From Gilvimarinus agarilyticus (GTDB lineage: Bacteria > Pseudomonadota > Gammaproteobacteria > Pseudomonadales > Cellvibrionaceae): a stretch of 54,609 bases of DNA. The DNA lies in NCBI RefSeq assembly GCF_000832015.1, contig NZ_JXCJ01000001.1, positions 1,716,206 to 1,770,814 on the forward strand. Reading direction: 5' to 3'. A program made the position numbers and the translations under genes. Positions 43,078 through 54,213 of the stretch are shown piece after piece; within the stretch, counting starts at the first letter, position 1; each line of letters begins with the position of its first letter. Below the pieces are notes generated by a model. The model searched no databases and was not told where the DNA came from. It saw only the letters and a program-made list of their open reading frames with translations.

Positions 43078-44880
43078 TTATTGCGGTGTAAAGATAAAGC
43101 GATCGGCGTTCCACTCCCAGGTGTTGGCGGTGTTGCCGGAGCTGGTTACTCTTAGGGTGTGAGTGCCCGCGGGCAACGCCACGGCGCCGCTTGCGTTAAC
43201 CTCGGTAAAGGTGTTCCAGCCGCCGGTTGAGGGTACGTCTAAGCTAACCAGCGCGTTGCCGTTTAGCGTTAGCGTCATGGCGGCACCGCTTTCGGGAGTC
43301 GCCACAATAGCACTCACGTTGTAGTTGCCTGCGGTAGGTACCGACAGGGTGTACTCGGCGTAGTCGCCACGCTGGTTGTAGTTGGTAGCTGTGATACCGC
43401 TTTGGGTATAAGTTTGAAACCCGTCGTACGGCCCACCGGTGCTGTTAAAGCTTTCGGCCTCCAGGCTGATCATTTCGCTTGGTGTAGGTGTGGTTGTTTG
43501 GTTGTTGCTTGAGCCTTCGCCCACTTTAACCATGCGGATCGCGTTGCCGTTCCACTGCCACGGCGAGCTTCCTGCGCTTTGTACGCGCAGTGTGTGGGTG
43601 CCGGCACCGATGTTGATGGTGTTGGCAAGGCTAAAGGTTTGATAGCTCTCCCAGCCGCCAGTTTGCGAGATAGCAACTGTGCCGACAAACACGTCGTCGA
43701 TACTGATGTCGGCGCCGAGGCCTGTGCTCACTGTCGAGGCCGTGTCCAGCTCTAAACGGTACTCACCGGCCTCGGGTAGATTGATGCTGTACTCGGCCCA
43801 ATCGCCTACGGTGTTGTAGTTGATGTTGCCATTACCCGAGGGGTTAAAGCCATTAACGCTGTCGCCGGCAACGGCGCTGCCGTCTTTGCCGGTCGCAAAA
43901 AAGCTATCAAAGTCGACGCTGCTGGTAATGTCGTTATCGCCGCCATTGTCACCTCCGTTATCGCCACCATTATCGCCGCCGTTATCTCCGCCACCGTTGG
44001 CATCTGGTACCGGTTTATAAACGCGAATCCAATCGACATAAAACTGGTTTTTGCTGCTGTCGGCAAGATCGGCATCAGTCGCGATAATACCGTTATCTGA
44101 GCGCCAGTCCTGATCTTCGGCATCAACGATAATTTGCATAGGTTTGCTTAAACCGTTGCCGTTGGTGTAGCCGTAAGGGTCAATCATGTCTACACCGGAT
44201 ACGGTGCGTACCAATTGGCCGTCGATGTAATACTCCAGGTGCCAAGGATCGCGCCAGTAAACCCCAACCCGGCTGTATTGGTCACGCCATAAGCGGCCGT
44301 CGGCGTACCAGGCGCCGGCGTCTTTAGGTTGGTAATCCTGAAACGGGTCGCGGATAAACACGTGGTGGGCTAAGTGCATACGCTCGGCAAACCAGGTTTG
44401 ATCGGGGCGACTGCTGCCGTAAGCCTCGACAATGTCGATCTCTTCGGTGGAATCACTGCTTAACATCCACACGGCGTTAGCCAGCACCTGATCCATAATT
44501 TTACTGCTGGTTTCGATGTAAACCGGGTACTGGATGCTGTCGTTGGTGTGCACGGCGCCGGTGTACACCTGATTGGTGCCCGGTTTGCGGGTGGCTTGAA
44601 TCACCAGCTCGCCGTTTTCAACCCGCGAGTTGGGGTTGTGGTAGTCGGTTAGGCCCGGGCCTTGCCAGGCGTTAATAAAACCCTCGGACCAGCGATCGTA
44701 AAAGGCTGCGCTTTTACCATTGGCCGGGGCCGAGTAGTTAAAGTCGTCCGAGACGTTGCTTTGCAGTTGCCAGGTGTTGCCGCTGCCGGCATCGGCGGGG
44801 ACAGGTAAGCCGTCCCAGTCGGCGGCAAACGACGAGCTGCATAGCAGCAGGGCAGTTAAGGTACTAATGGTGTGTTTCAT
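43078..44880 (-). CDS. GH16 beta-agarase with two CBM6 modules
   Basis: Secreted endo-beta-agarase of 600 residues. The start is ATG 44880, which opens a signal peptide (MKHTISTLTALLLCSSSFA); the frame upstream of it is promoter. The GH16 domain (about 20-300) begins ADWDGLPVPADAG and has the catalytic motif EIDIVE (E147, D149, E152), then [24 protein letters not shown] flexible linker of five GGDN repeats follows (about 303-325). The first CBM6 is at about 330-465 (YNTVGDWAEYSINLPEAGEYRLE) and the second at about 478-600 (ISLEAESFNSTGG, QRGDYAEYTLSVP). The order GH16-CBM6-CBM6 is that of Saccharophagus Aga16B. Operator-like site G lies 81 bp upstream. Confidence 0.94.
   Translation of the reverse strand: MKHTISTLTALLLCSSSFAADWDGLPVPADAGSGNTWQLQSNVSDDFNYSAPANGKSAAFYDRWSEGFINAWQGPGLTDYHNPNSRVENGELVIQATRKPGTNQVYTGAVHTNDSIQYPVYIETSSKIMDQVLANAVWMLSSDSTEEIDIVEAYGSSRPDQTWFAERMHLAHHVFIRDPFQDYQPKDAGAWYADGRLWRDQYSRVGVYWRDPWHLEYYIDGQLVRTVSGVDMIDPYGYTNGNGLSKPMQIIVDAEDQDWRSDNGIIATDADLADSSKNQFYVDWIRVYKPVPDANGGGDNGGDNGGDNGGDNGGDNDITSSVDFDSFFATGKDGSAVAGDSVNGFNPSGNGNINYNTVGDWAEYSINLPEAGEYRLELDTASTVSTGLGADISIDDVFVGTVAISQTGGWESYQTFSLANTINIGAGTHTLRVQSAGSSPWQWNGNAIRMVKVGEGSSNNQTTTPTPSEMISLEAESFNSTGGPYDGFQTYTQSGITATNYNQRGDYAEYTLSVPTAGNYNVSAIVATPESGAAMTLTLNGNALVSLDVPSTGGWNTFTEVNASGAVALPAGTHTLRVTSSGNTANTWEWNADRFIFTPQ
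43932..43998 (-). repeat. In-frame GGDN linker repeat
   Basis: Five tandem copies of a 12-bp unit encoding Gly-Gly-Asp-Asn, between the GH16 and CBM6 modules. Such units can vary in copy number by slippage. Confidence 0.85.
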
Positions 44881-44960
44881 ATTGTGGCCTCTTGTTGCGT
44901 TATTTTTATATCCATGGGCTGTGCAATAAGTCGCTCGGCCCGACTCTTTGTATATCATTT

Positions 44961-44972
44961 ATTGTCGACAAT
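44961..44972. promoter_or_regulatory. Operator-like site G (ATTGTCGACAAT)
   Basis: Perfect palindrome differing from ATTGTATACAAT only at the two central bases, 81 bp upstream of the GH16-CBM6-CBM6 gene. Confidence 0.6.
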
Positions 44973-45110
44973 AACAAAGAGTGGACGTAATTCTGTGAAC
45001 CAGTGGGTAGGTTGAGGGGCGAATGATTAGTTGGGTGTCAGCCAGCCTGAGGGCGAGGCAACGAGGTGGGCAGGGGCTAAGCCAAGCGCTTCCGTGCGCT
45101 GTGTTTTTAA

Positions 45111-47054
45111 TTAAGCTGGTAGGTGAAATACACGGCGGTAAAAACCCAGCTCGCGGGTTATGGCCTCCTCGATACTGTCGGCGGCGCGAAATCCGTGGCC
45201 CTCGTTGGCAAAGGTAACGTACTGGTTGGCGATGCCTTTATCGGTTAGCGCTTTTACCATGGCCTCGGCCTGAGCCGGCGGCACCACCTTATCTTTTAGG
45301 CCCTGTAAAAAAATCACCGGGCAATTTAATTGCTCGATGTGGGTGATGGGCGAGCGATCCAGATACCGCTGTTTGGTTTCGGGGTAGGGGCCTACCAGTG
45401 TATCCAAATAACGCGATTCAAACTTGTGGGTATCTTCGGCCAGTGCGGTTAAATCGCCAATGCCGTATAGGCTTGCGCCTGCACTAAAAGTGTCGCTAAA
45501 GGTAAGCGCCGCTAATACGGTATAGCCTCCGGCGCTGGAGCCGCGAATAATCAGTTGCCCGGGGTGGGCGAGTTTTTGCTCGACTAAATACTGCGCCCCG
45601 GCCACCACATCGGCGACGTCTTTAACGCCCCAGTGAGCTTTTAAACTATCGCGATAGTCGCGGCCGTAGCCGGTGCTGCCGCGGTAGTTTACATCCAATA
45701 CCGCAAAGCCGCGCGAGGTCCAGAACTGCAGTTTGTAATTGAGGGCGCTGCTGGTGGCGCCGGTGGGACCGCCGTGACACATCACAATAAGCGGTGGCAG
45801 GGTGTCTGGCTCTGCCTGGTAACCGACGTTGCACGGTGGGTAGTAAAAACCGTGGCAGGTTTCACCATCGCTGGTAGGGTAGCTAACGGCTTTGGGGGTG
45901 GCTAAGTTAGCCGGCTCGACTATGTCTGCTTGCGAGCGGCGCACTATCGCCATCGGCGGTGCGGCAGCGTGGCCAATCGAGTGTGCCAGTAAATGGTACA
46001 GCGCTGGCGCGCGGTTGGCGTTGGCGCCAATAAACATTAAGTGCTCGGCACTGGTGGTGATGTTACTGATTTGCGTCATGGGGCTTTTAAGCGCGCTAAA
46101 GCGGTAACCCTTTTGCGTCTTTTTGGGGGTAATAAGCCCCAGCTGCCACTGACCGTTTTCGGTAAAGGTGCACAGGATTTTATCGTCGCCGCAAAAGCCG
46201 TAAGTCGACATGCCAAACACCCATTGTGGGGTGGCAAATTCGGCGTCCATCGGCAGCACGCAAACCGTGCCCGTGTCATCGTAGCGATAGAGGTTCCACC
46301 AATTGCTGCGGTCACTGACAAAAAATAACTGATCGGAGGGGCTCCAGCTGGGTTGAAAAATCGATTCGCTATCGCCGCCGGCAACCACCTGGGGGGTGTG
46401 CAGTTCGCCACCCGCATCCAGCTCGGCCAGTGTTAATTGGGTGCCATCCCAGGGCATATTAGGGTGGCACCAGCTTAGCCAGCAGAGTTTGTCGCCGCGA
46501 TGGTTTAAGCGCGGGTTGCTGTAAAAATCGGCCCCCTCGACTAAAACGGTAACCGTGAGGCTGCCGCGCAAATCGATGGCCACCAACGTGCAGACCGGTT
46601 CACCCACAGCCGAGTGATCCTCGCGCACGGCAATCAGTCGGTTGCGCTCGCTATCCAGACAAAAGTCGCTGTAGCAATAATCGCCTTTAGGGGTCAAAGG
46701 TGCAGGGGTCAGCGAGTGGCCCTGCTTAAGCGGAATTTGGTACACCCGCTGGTCGTTATCAAATACGGCAAACACCGCGTCTTCGGTGGCCAGATAAGCG
46801 CCGCCGCCATACTCATTGGCTCGTGTGCGTACACTGGTACTGGCGTCGAGCAGCTCGCGCGGCTCGCGGCCCAGTTGCTGGCGCATCAGTACGTTGCGCC
46901 CTCCTTCGTCCGGGCGCGACTCCAGCCAGTAGGCCACGTCATTACACAGCTGCGGTGCATCTAAACGCACGGCGTTGGCGGTTAGGGTGCTGGCATCGAT
47001 GGGTGACTCCCAGCGGCCATAAGGGGCGGTTTTTACGGCTTTTGCTTTGCTCAT
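45111..47054 (-). CDS. S9-family prolyl-oligopeptidase-like peptidase
   Basis: Protein of 647 residues without a signal peptide, so cytoplasmic. An N-terminal beta-propeller (about 40-390; IFQPSWSPSDQLFFVSDRSNWWNLYRYDD) is followed by an alpha/beta-hydrolase domain (about 395-645). The nucleophile is S507 in RGSSAGGYTVL; the acid Asp is in FLQGLKDKVVPP and the His in NEGHGF. The oxyanion region is VMCHGGPTGATSSALNYKLQFW, and NYRGSTGYGR is typical of dipeptidyl-aminopeptidase/acylaminoacyl-peptidase relatives. It probably cleaves peptides or acyl-peptides and has no obvious role in agar use. It lies between the agar block and the core genes, divergent from tilS. Confidence 0.92.
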   Translation of the reverse strand: MSKAKAVKTAPYGRWESPIDASTLTANAVRLDAPQLCNDVAYWLESRPDEGGRNVLMRQQLGREPRELLDASTSVRTRANEYGGGAYLATEDAVFAVFDNDQRVYQIPLKQGHSLTPAPLTPKGDYCYSDFCLDSERNRLIAVREDHSAVGEPVCTLVAIDLRGSLTVTVLVEGADFYSNPRLNHRGDKLCWLSWCHPNMPWDGTQLTLAELDAGGELHTPQVVAGGDSESIFQPSWSPSDQLFFVSDRSNWWNLYRYDDTGTVCVLPMDAEFATPQWVFGMSTYGFCGDDKILCTFTENGQWQLGLITPKKTQKGYRFSALKSPMTQISNITTSAEHLMFIGANANRAPALYHLLAHSIGHAAAPPMAIVRRSQADIVEPANLATPKAVSYPTSDGETCHGFYYPPCNVGYQAEPDTLPPLIVMCHGGPTGATSSALNYKLQFWTSRGFAVLDVNYRGSTGYGRDYRDSLKAHWGVKDVADVVAGAQYLVEQKLAHPGQLIIRGSSAGGYTVLAALTFSDTFSAGASLYGIGDLTALAEDTHKFESRYLDTLVGPYPETKQRYLDRSPITHIEQLNCPVIFLQGLKDKVVPPAQAEAMVKALTDKGIANQYVTFANEGHGFRAADSIEEAITRELGFYRRVFHLPA

Positions 47055-47219
47055 GCGGCTCGTTATTTATTTGGCGAGTGGGTGGCAAACACTAGCGATT
47101 GTGGCGCCTGGGTGCAAGAGTCGTTTTGTTGTGCCCGCTTTTGCGTTTTAATGTTGCCCAGTGTTCATATGGCCTCGCTAATGTTAGGCCACCTTTACTA
47201 TCGCACCAAGGAGCCCGCT

Positions 47220-48569
47220 ATGGCCTTAGCCGCCCACTTGCCCCACGCTGTGCTTCAGGCATCTGAAGCCGGCTGCTGCTGGGTGGGTTTTAGTGGCGGC
47301 CTGGACTCTACCGCGCTGCTGCACTGGGTGGTACAGCAGCGACCCGCGTGGCCGGTGCGGGCGGTGCACGTCAACCATGGCTTGTCGCATAACGCTGAGC
47401 ACTGGCAACGCCAGTGCGAGCAGCAGTGTCAGGCGTTGGGGGTCGAGCTGACGGTCATTACCCCGGATCTGAAGGCCGACGCTGGCAATGTAGAGGCCCG
47501 CGCCCGCGAGGCTCGCTATCAGGCTTTTAATCAATGTTTGGCGCCAGCTGATGTATTGCTGCTGGCGCATCATCAAGACGACCAGGCCGAGACGGTGCTG
47601 TACCGCTTGCTGCGCGGCGCCGGCGCTAAGGGCCTGAGTGGCATGGCGGCCAGCCGAGAGCTGGGCGGGGCGCAGCTGCACCGGCCACTGTTGCAGGTGA
47701 CGCGCGCTGAGCTGGAAGCCTACGCCCGCGAGCAGGGTTTAACCTGGGTAGAGGATGAATCTAATCAGGATGTTCGCTTTGATCGCAATTATCTGCGCCA
47801 GCAGGTATTGCCGGTACTGCGCCAGCGCTGGCCGGCGGTGACCCGCTCACTGGCCGACGCGGCTAATTTGCTGCGGCGCAGCGATGCTTTACTCATCGAG
47901 TACGCGGCGGAGGATGTGTCGCGTTTAGGCAGCACGGCGGAGCCTGCGGGGTTTAGCCTGCCGCTAATTGAGCTTGCGGCTATGTCGGAACCGCGGCGGC
48001 ACAACGTATTGCGCTACTGGTTAGAGCGACATTTTGCCGAGCTGCCGAGTCGCAATGCGCTGGCGCAAATTGATACGCAATTGATGCTTGGCCACGGCGG
48101 TTCTCATCAGGCCGAGGTGGTCGTGGGGCAGGTTAGCTTGCAGTGCTTTAATGGTCGGCTAATGGCGCTTAGCGTGCCGCTGCAATGGCAACCGGCGCCT
48201 GGCGAGCCGGTCATTGTTTGGTCTGACACGGCAGCGGCGTTGCCCCTGCCCGGTGGTGATAGCCTGCAGTGGCGCCCGGCAACGGGCGCCGGCATTGCCG
48301 CGCACTGGCTTGGTGATACGGTTACCGTGGCGTGGCGCTGCGGTGGCGAGCGCTGTCAGCCGGCCGGCCGCGCTCATTCACAACAGCTCAAAAAACTGCT
48401 GCAGGAGTATCAAGTACCGGTATGGCTGCGCTCGCGGGTGCCGCTTATTTACATTGCCGGTGAGCTCGCGGTGGTGGGCGATTACTGGGTGTGCCAGCGT
48501 TTTGCCGCGAGTGGGGCGGAATCCGGTTGGGCCCTTTGTTGGCAGTGGCCCGACATTCAGCGCCGTTAG
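47220..48569 (+). CDS. tilS: tRNA(Ile)-lysidine synthase TilS
   Basis: Cytoplasmic enzyme of 449 residues that converts C34 of the tRNA(Ile) CAU anticodon to lysidine. The start ATG 47220 follows AAGGAG; the frame is open upstream but without conserved sequence. The PP-loop SGGLDS (about 23-28) binds ATP. HVNHGLSHNAEHW, LLAHHQDDQAETVLYRLLRGAGAKGLSGM and DESNQDVRFDRNYLRQQVLPVL are the conserved N-domain motifs. The C-terminal TilS domain has VAWRCGGERCQPAGRAHSQQLKKLLQEYQVP. In related gammaproteobacteria tilS precedes pyrG, as here. Confidence 0.96.
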   Translation: MALAAHLPHAVLQASEAGCCWVGFSGGLDSTALLHWVVQQRPAWPVRAVHVNHGLSHNAEHWQRQCEQQCQALGVELTVITPDLKADAGNVEARAREARYQAFNQCLAPADVLLLAHHQDDQAETVLYRLLRGAGAKGLSGMAASRELGGAQLHRPLLQVTRAELEAYAREQGLTWVEDESNQDVRFDRNYLRQQVLPVLRQRWPAVTRSLADAANLLRRSDALLIEYAAEDVSRLGSTAEPAGFSLPLIELAAMSEPRRHNVLRYWLERHFAELPSRNALAQIDTQLMLGHGGSHQAEVVVGQVSLQCFNGRLMALSVPLQWQPAPGEPVIVWSDTAAALPLPGGDSLQWRPATGAGIAAHWLGDTVTVAWRCGGERCQPAGRAHSQQLKKLLQEYQVPVWLRSRVPLIYIAGELAVVGDYWVCQRFAASGAESGWALCWQWPDIQRR

Positions 48570-48613
48570 GGCAAAATTTCCGTCTATTAGCGGTTTCTTT
48601 TGTGCCTTTGTAA

Positions 48614-48642
48614 TTGAGCTTAACGGCACTTTCTGGTATTCT
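48614..48642 (+). promoter_or_regulatory. Probable pyrG promoter
   Basis: -35 TTGAGC (48614-48619) and -10 TATTCT (48637-48642) separated by 17 bp, 132 bp upstream of the pyrG ATG. Confidence 0.55.
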
Positions 48643-48752
48643 GGCGCCCCATCTCTAGGGCGGTTCTATACGATTTTTTAAGGCCATATACGGCCGGTTT
48701 CGTACAGTTTTGGTCCCGCTTGCCGGCTTTGTGCTGGTTAACCGCATACTGA

Positions 48753-50396
<1,644 letters not shown>

Positions 50397-50405
50397 AACA
50401 CGATC

Positions 50406-50437
50406 ATCCCGCACGCTTTGCGCGTTGCGGGATTTTA
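50406..50437 (+). terminator. Terminator-like hairpin between pyrG and kdsA
   Basis: ATCCCGCA (50406-50413) pairs with TGCGGGAT (50426-50433), followed by TTTACTTT. It may partly separate pyrG from kdsA expression. Confidence 0.6.
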
Positions 50438-50443
50438 CTTTAA

Positions 50444-51319
<876 letters not shown>

Positions 51320-51399
51320 CGGCAGCAAAACCCGATTTTGTAACATCAGCACCACGTTAACCCGTTAACCTAATTTGTATAGTTAACCGACATTACTGA

Positions 51400-52713
<1,314 letters not shown>

Positions 52714-52757
52714 ATCGCTTTAAGTTATAGGTGTGCGCCTTTGGCGTGTACCTTTTT

Positions 52758-52794
52758 AAAAGCCCCGTGCTGAGGATTCAGCACGGGGCTTTTT
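52758..52794 (+). terminator. Rho-independent terminator of eno
   Basis: A 16-bp stem (AAAAGCCCCGTGCTGA with its complement, loop GGAT), the right arm continuing into T-rich sequence. Very strong. Confidence 0.95.
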
Positions 52795-52824
52795 GGTTTT
52801 TTTGGGGTACTCTTCTTACTGCAA

Positions 52825-52853
52825 CGTCATTCCGGGCTTGAATCGGAATCCAG
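52825..52853. repeat. REP-like element, copy 1 (short)
   Basis: CGTCATTCCGGGCTTGAATC-type sequence ending in GGAATCCAG, with the small inverted repeat ATTCCG/CGGAAT. It resembles the GTCATNCCGG...ATCCAG repeats found scattered in many bacterial genomes. Confidence 0.75.
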
Positions 52854-52946
52854 TGGCTTTGTTACCTACGTAGTAGTGTGGCTGCCAAACGATAGCATTG
52901 GTTGCTTGTCCGCCTTGTGTGCCCTCAGTCGCCGGCTAAGCTACAT

Positions 52947-53076
52947 CGTCATGCCGGCCTTGAGCCGGTATCCAGCGAGCGAAGTGCTATGGTGACTTAC
53001 TAGATCTGGTTATACGGTGGTATTTGGTTGGGCTGCCGCTAAAGCGGGCTTTTTTATATGCCCGTGTCGCCGGGCG
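52947..53076. repeat. Dispersed repeat, copy 2 (about 130 bp)
   Basis: Starts with CGTCATGCCGGCCTTGAGCC and continues with CCAGCGAGCGAAGTGCTATG, TTGGTTGGG, TGCCGCTAAA and CACCGGGCG-like blocks. It aligns along its whole length with 53330-53462. Confidence 0.8.
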
Positions 53077-53082
53077 TGGCGA

Positions 53083-53112
53083 AGTACTTTTCGTTTCGCG
53101 ACGAAAAGTACT
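53083..53112. repeat. Perfect 12-bp inverted repeat
   Basis: AGTACTTTTCGT (53083-53094) and ACGAAAAGTACT (53101-53112) with loop TTCGCG. It lies between the two long repeat copies and could form a hairpin or be part of a MITE-like element. Confidence 0.9.
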
Positions 53113-53329
53113 CAAAAGGCGCGCCCCCACATATTCAGCCCTGCGGGTACCCTCACTCCAGCTAATTTTAACGGCACGGATTGACAGGGCGTCCATGCCC
53201 TGACAATTCTCTCGCACACGTCCTGTGTGCTCAACCGATAAAATAAGCCTTCGTTCGGCTGTATCTACGGGGGAGCTAAAAGCGGTGCTTCGTAGTTGGC
53301 AAGCGCGCTAGTTGCATGTTTACTTACAG

Positions 53330-53462
53330 CGTCATACCGGCCTTGAGCCGGTATCCAGCGAGCGAAGTGCTATGATGGCTTACTTGATCTGGTTGTATTG
53401 TGTCATTTGGTTGGGGTGCCGCTAAATTGGGCTGTAATCTATATGCCCTTGTCACCGGGCGC
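53330..53462. repeat. Dispersed repeat, copy 3 (about 130 bp)
   Basis: Same element as 52947-53076. Its core has the perfect inverted repeat ATACCGGC/GCCGGTAT (53334-53354) around CTTGA. Confidence 0.8.
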
Positions 53463-53533
53463 GGCAAGGGGCGCGTGGTAGCTGGCTGTGAGCCTGAGTA
53501 TTGGTATCGGATAATTAACGCGGCACCCAGTAT

Positions 53534-53550
53534 TCAAGGGAAACCCTTGA
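53534..53550. repeat. Perfect 7-bp inverted repeat
   Basis: TCAAGGG (53534-53540), AAA, CCCTTGA (53544-53550). No function assigned. Confidence 0.7.
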
Positions 53551-53663
53551 GCGCTAAGTATGGAATTGCGGTGTAAGAATAATATTTTCTAAATAATTCA
53601 ATAGGTTAGTAGAGCTTGCGCGGTAAGATAAAAAAGATTAAATTAAACCTTCAATAAACAATC

Positions 53664-53811
53664 GTCGCACTTTCCCCAGACAAGGAGCTGTCAAAACATG
53701 CCTATTTCCCCTGTACTTCCAACAGCCTCCATCTCCAACTTCATCCAGTTTCTATTGGGGATAGGGTGACAGGCGAAAGTGCGACTGAGTCGCATGAATT
53801 AGCTGTTAGGT
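53664..53811 (+). other. Possible attC- or attI-like recombination site upstream of first cassette
   Basis: An 11-bp inverted pair, GTCGCACTTTC (53664-53674) with GAAAGTGCGAC (53775-53785), defines a large hairpin. It is followed by GTTAGGT (53805-53811), which fits the integron R' core site GTTRRRY, and the cassette start codon comes immediately after. A matching left core site (RYYYAAC) was not found clearly; TAAAC near 53656 is the nearest. It could be a diverged attC of a preceding cassette. Confidence 0.4.
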
Positions 53812-54120
53812 GTGCTTGTGATCAAGATTGCTGACAAGAAGTGGTCCAATGGAAGAGTTGTAAAAACCTTGGATCTTGGCGGAATTTCGTTTGAGAAAGC
53901 AGCTTCGGCTATTTGCAATCTTTATAAGTGTGAGTTTAAGAATAGATTAGATGGGATTGATCAAGCGTATTGGGATATAGAAATAGAAGGCAATATTTTC
54001 ACCTTACACTACGAGCACTACTTGGGTGTCTCGTTTTATCCAAAGGAGGAAAATATCAATTCCTCTGTAGCTGAAAATGTCTTGGTAAATACAAAAAATG
54101 CAGTTATTCAATACACCTAA
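53812..54120 (+). CDS. Integron cassette ORF, hypothetical 102-residue protein
   Basis: Small soluble protein of 102 residues that I do not recognise. The start is GTG 53812 (or GTG 53818), directly behind the core site GTTAGGT. There is no signal peptide or membrane helix. It has a mixed alpha/beta look: WSNGRVVKTLDLGGISFEKA, YKCEFKNRLDGIDQAYWDIE, then FTLHYEHYLGVSFYP. The stop TAA lies inside the left core site of the following attC, the normal cassette arrangement. Codon and base use are AT-rich, unlike eno and pyrG. Cassette proteins of this size include antitoxins, immunity proteins and unknowns; nothing here decides between them. Confidence 0.7.
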   Translation: MLVIKIADKKWSNGRVVKTLDLGGISFEKAASAICNLYKCEFKNRLDGIDQAYWDIEIEGNIFTLHYEHYLGVSFYPKEENINSSVAENVLVNTKNAVIQYT

Positions 54121-54206
54121 CAAGCGGTTGTAGATAGCCGCACAAAAAACGTGCGGCTGGGACTGCTTACGCTTCGCTCCAGCCGCCCCTAAACCGGGCG
54201 TTAGGC
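54115..54206 (+). other. Integron attC site
   Basis: A 92-bp imperfect palindrome. The left core ACCTAAC (54115-54121) fits RYYYAAC and the right core GTTAGGC (54200-54206) fits GTTRRRY; they pair over six bases. Inner arms CGGTT (54125-54129) and AACCG (54192-54196) pair next, separated from the cores by unpaired bases. The centre holds two overlapping stems, AGCCGCAC/GTGCGGCT (54136-54158) and GCGGCTGG/CCAGCCGC (54153-54186). This is the standard attC layout. Confidence 0.88.
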
Positions 54207-54213
54207 ATAAATC

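Larger units (their letters stand above)
52714..53811. other. 1.1-kb intergenic region rich in repeats
   Basis: No credible gene. It contains the eno terminator, three REP-like copies, two copies of a longer element of about 130 bp, a 12-bp perfect inverted repeat and a large hairpin just before the first cassette gene. From about 53560 onward the sequence becomes clearly AT-richer than the enolase block. Confidence 0.7.

Noticed and set aside
43932-43998. Tandem repeat considered as a CRISPR-like or regulatory array
   Set aside because: The 12-bp units are in frame and encode a GGDN protein linker.
47082-47219. Upstream extension of TilS
   Set aside because: The family begins shortly before the SGGLDS loop, and ATG 47220 has AAGGAG.
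52987-53217. 76-codon frame on the minus strand within the repeats
   Set aside because: It lies inside the dispersed repeat and the 12-bp inverted repeat and has an Arg-rich composition typical of translated repeats.
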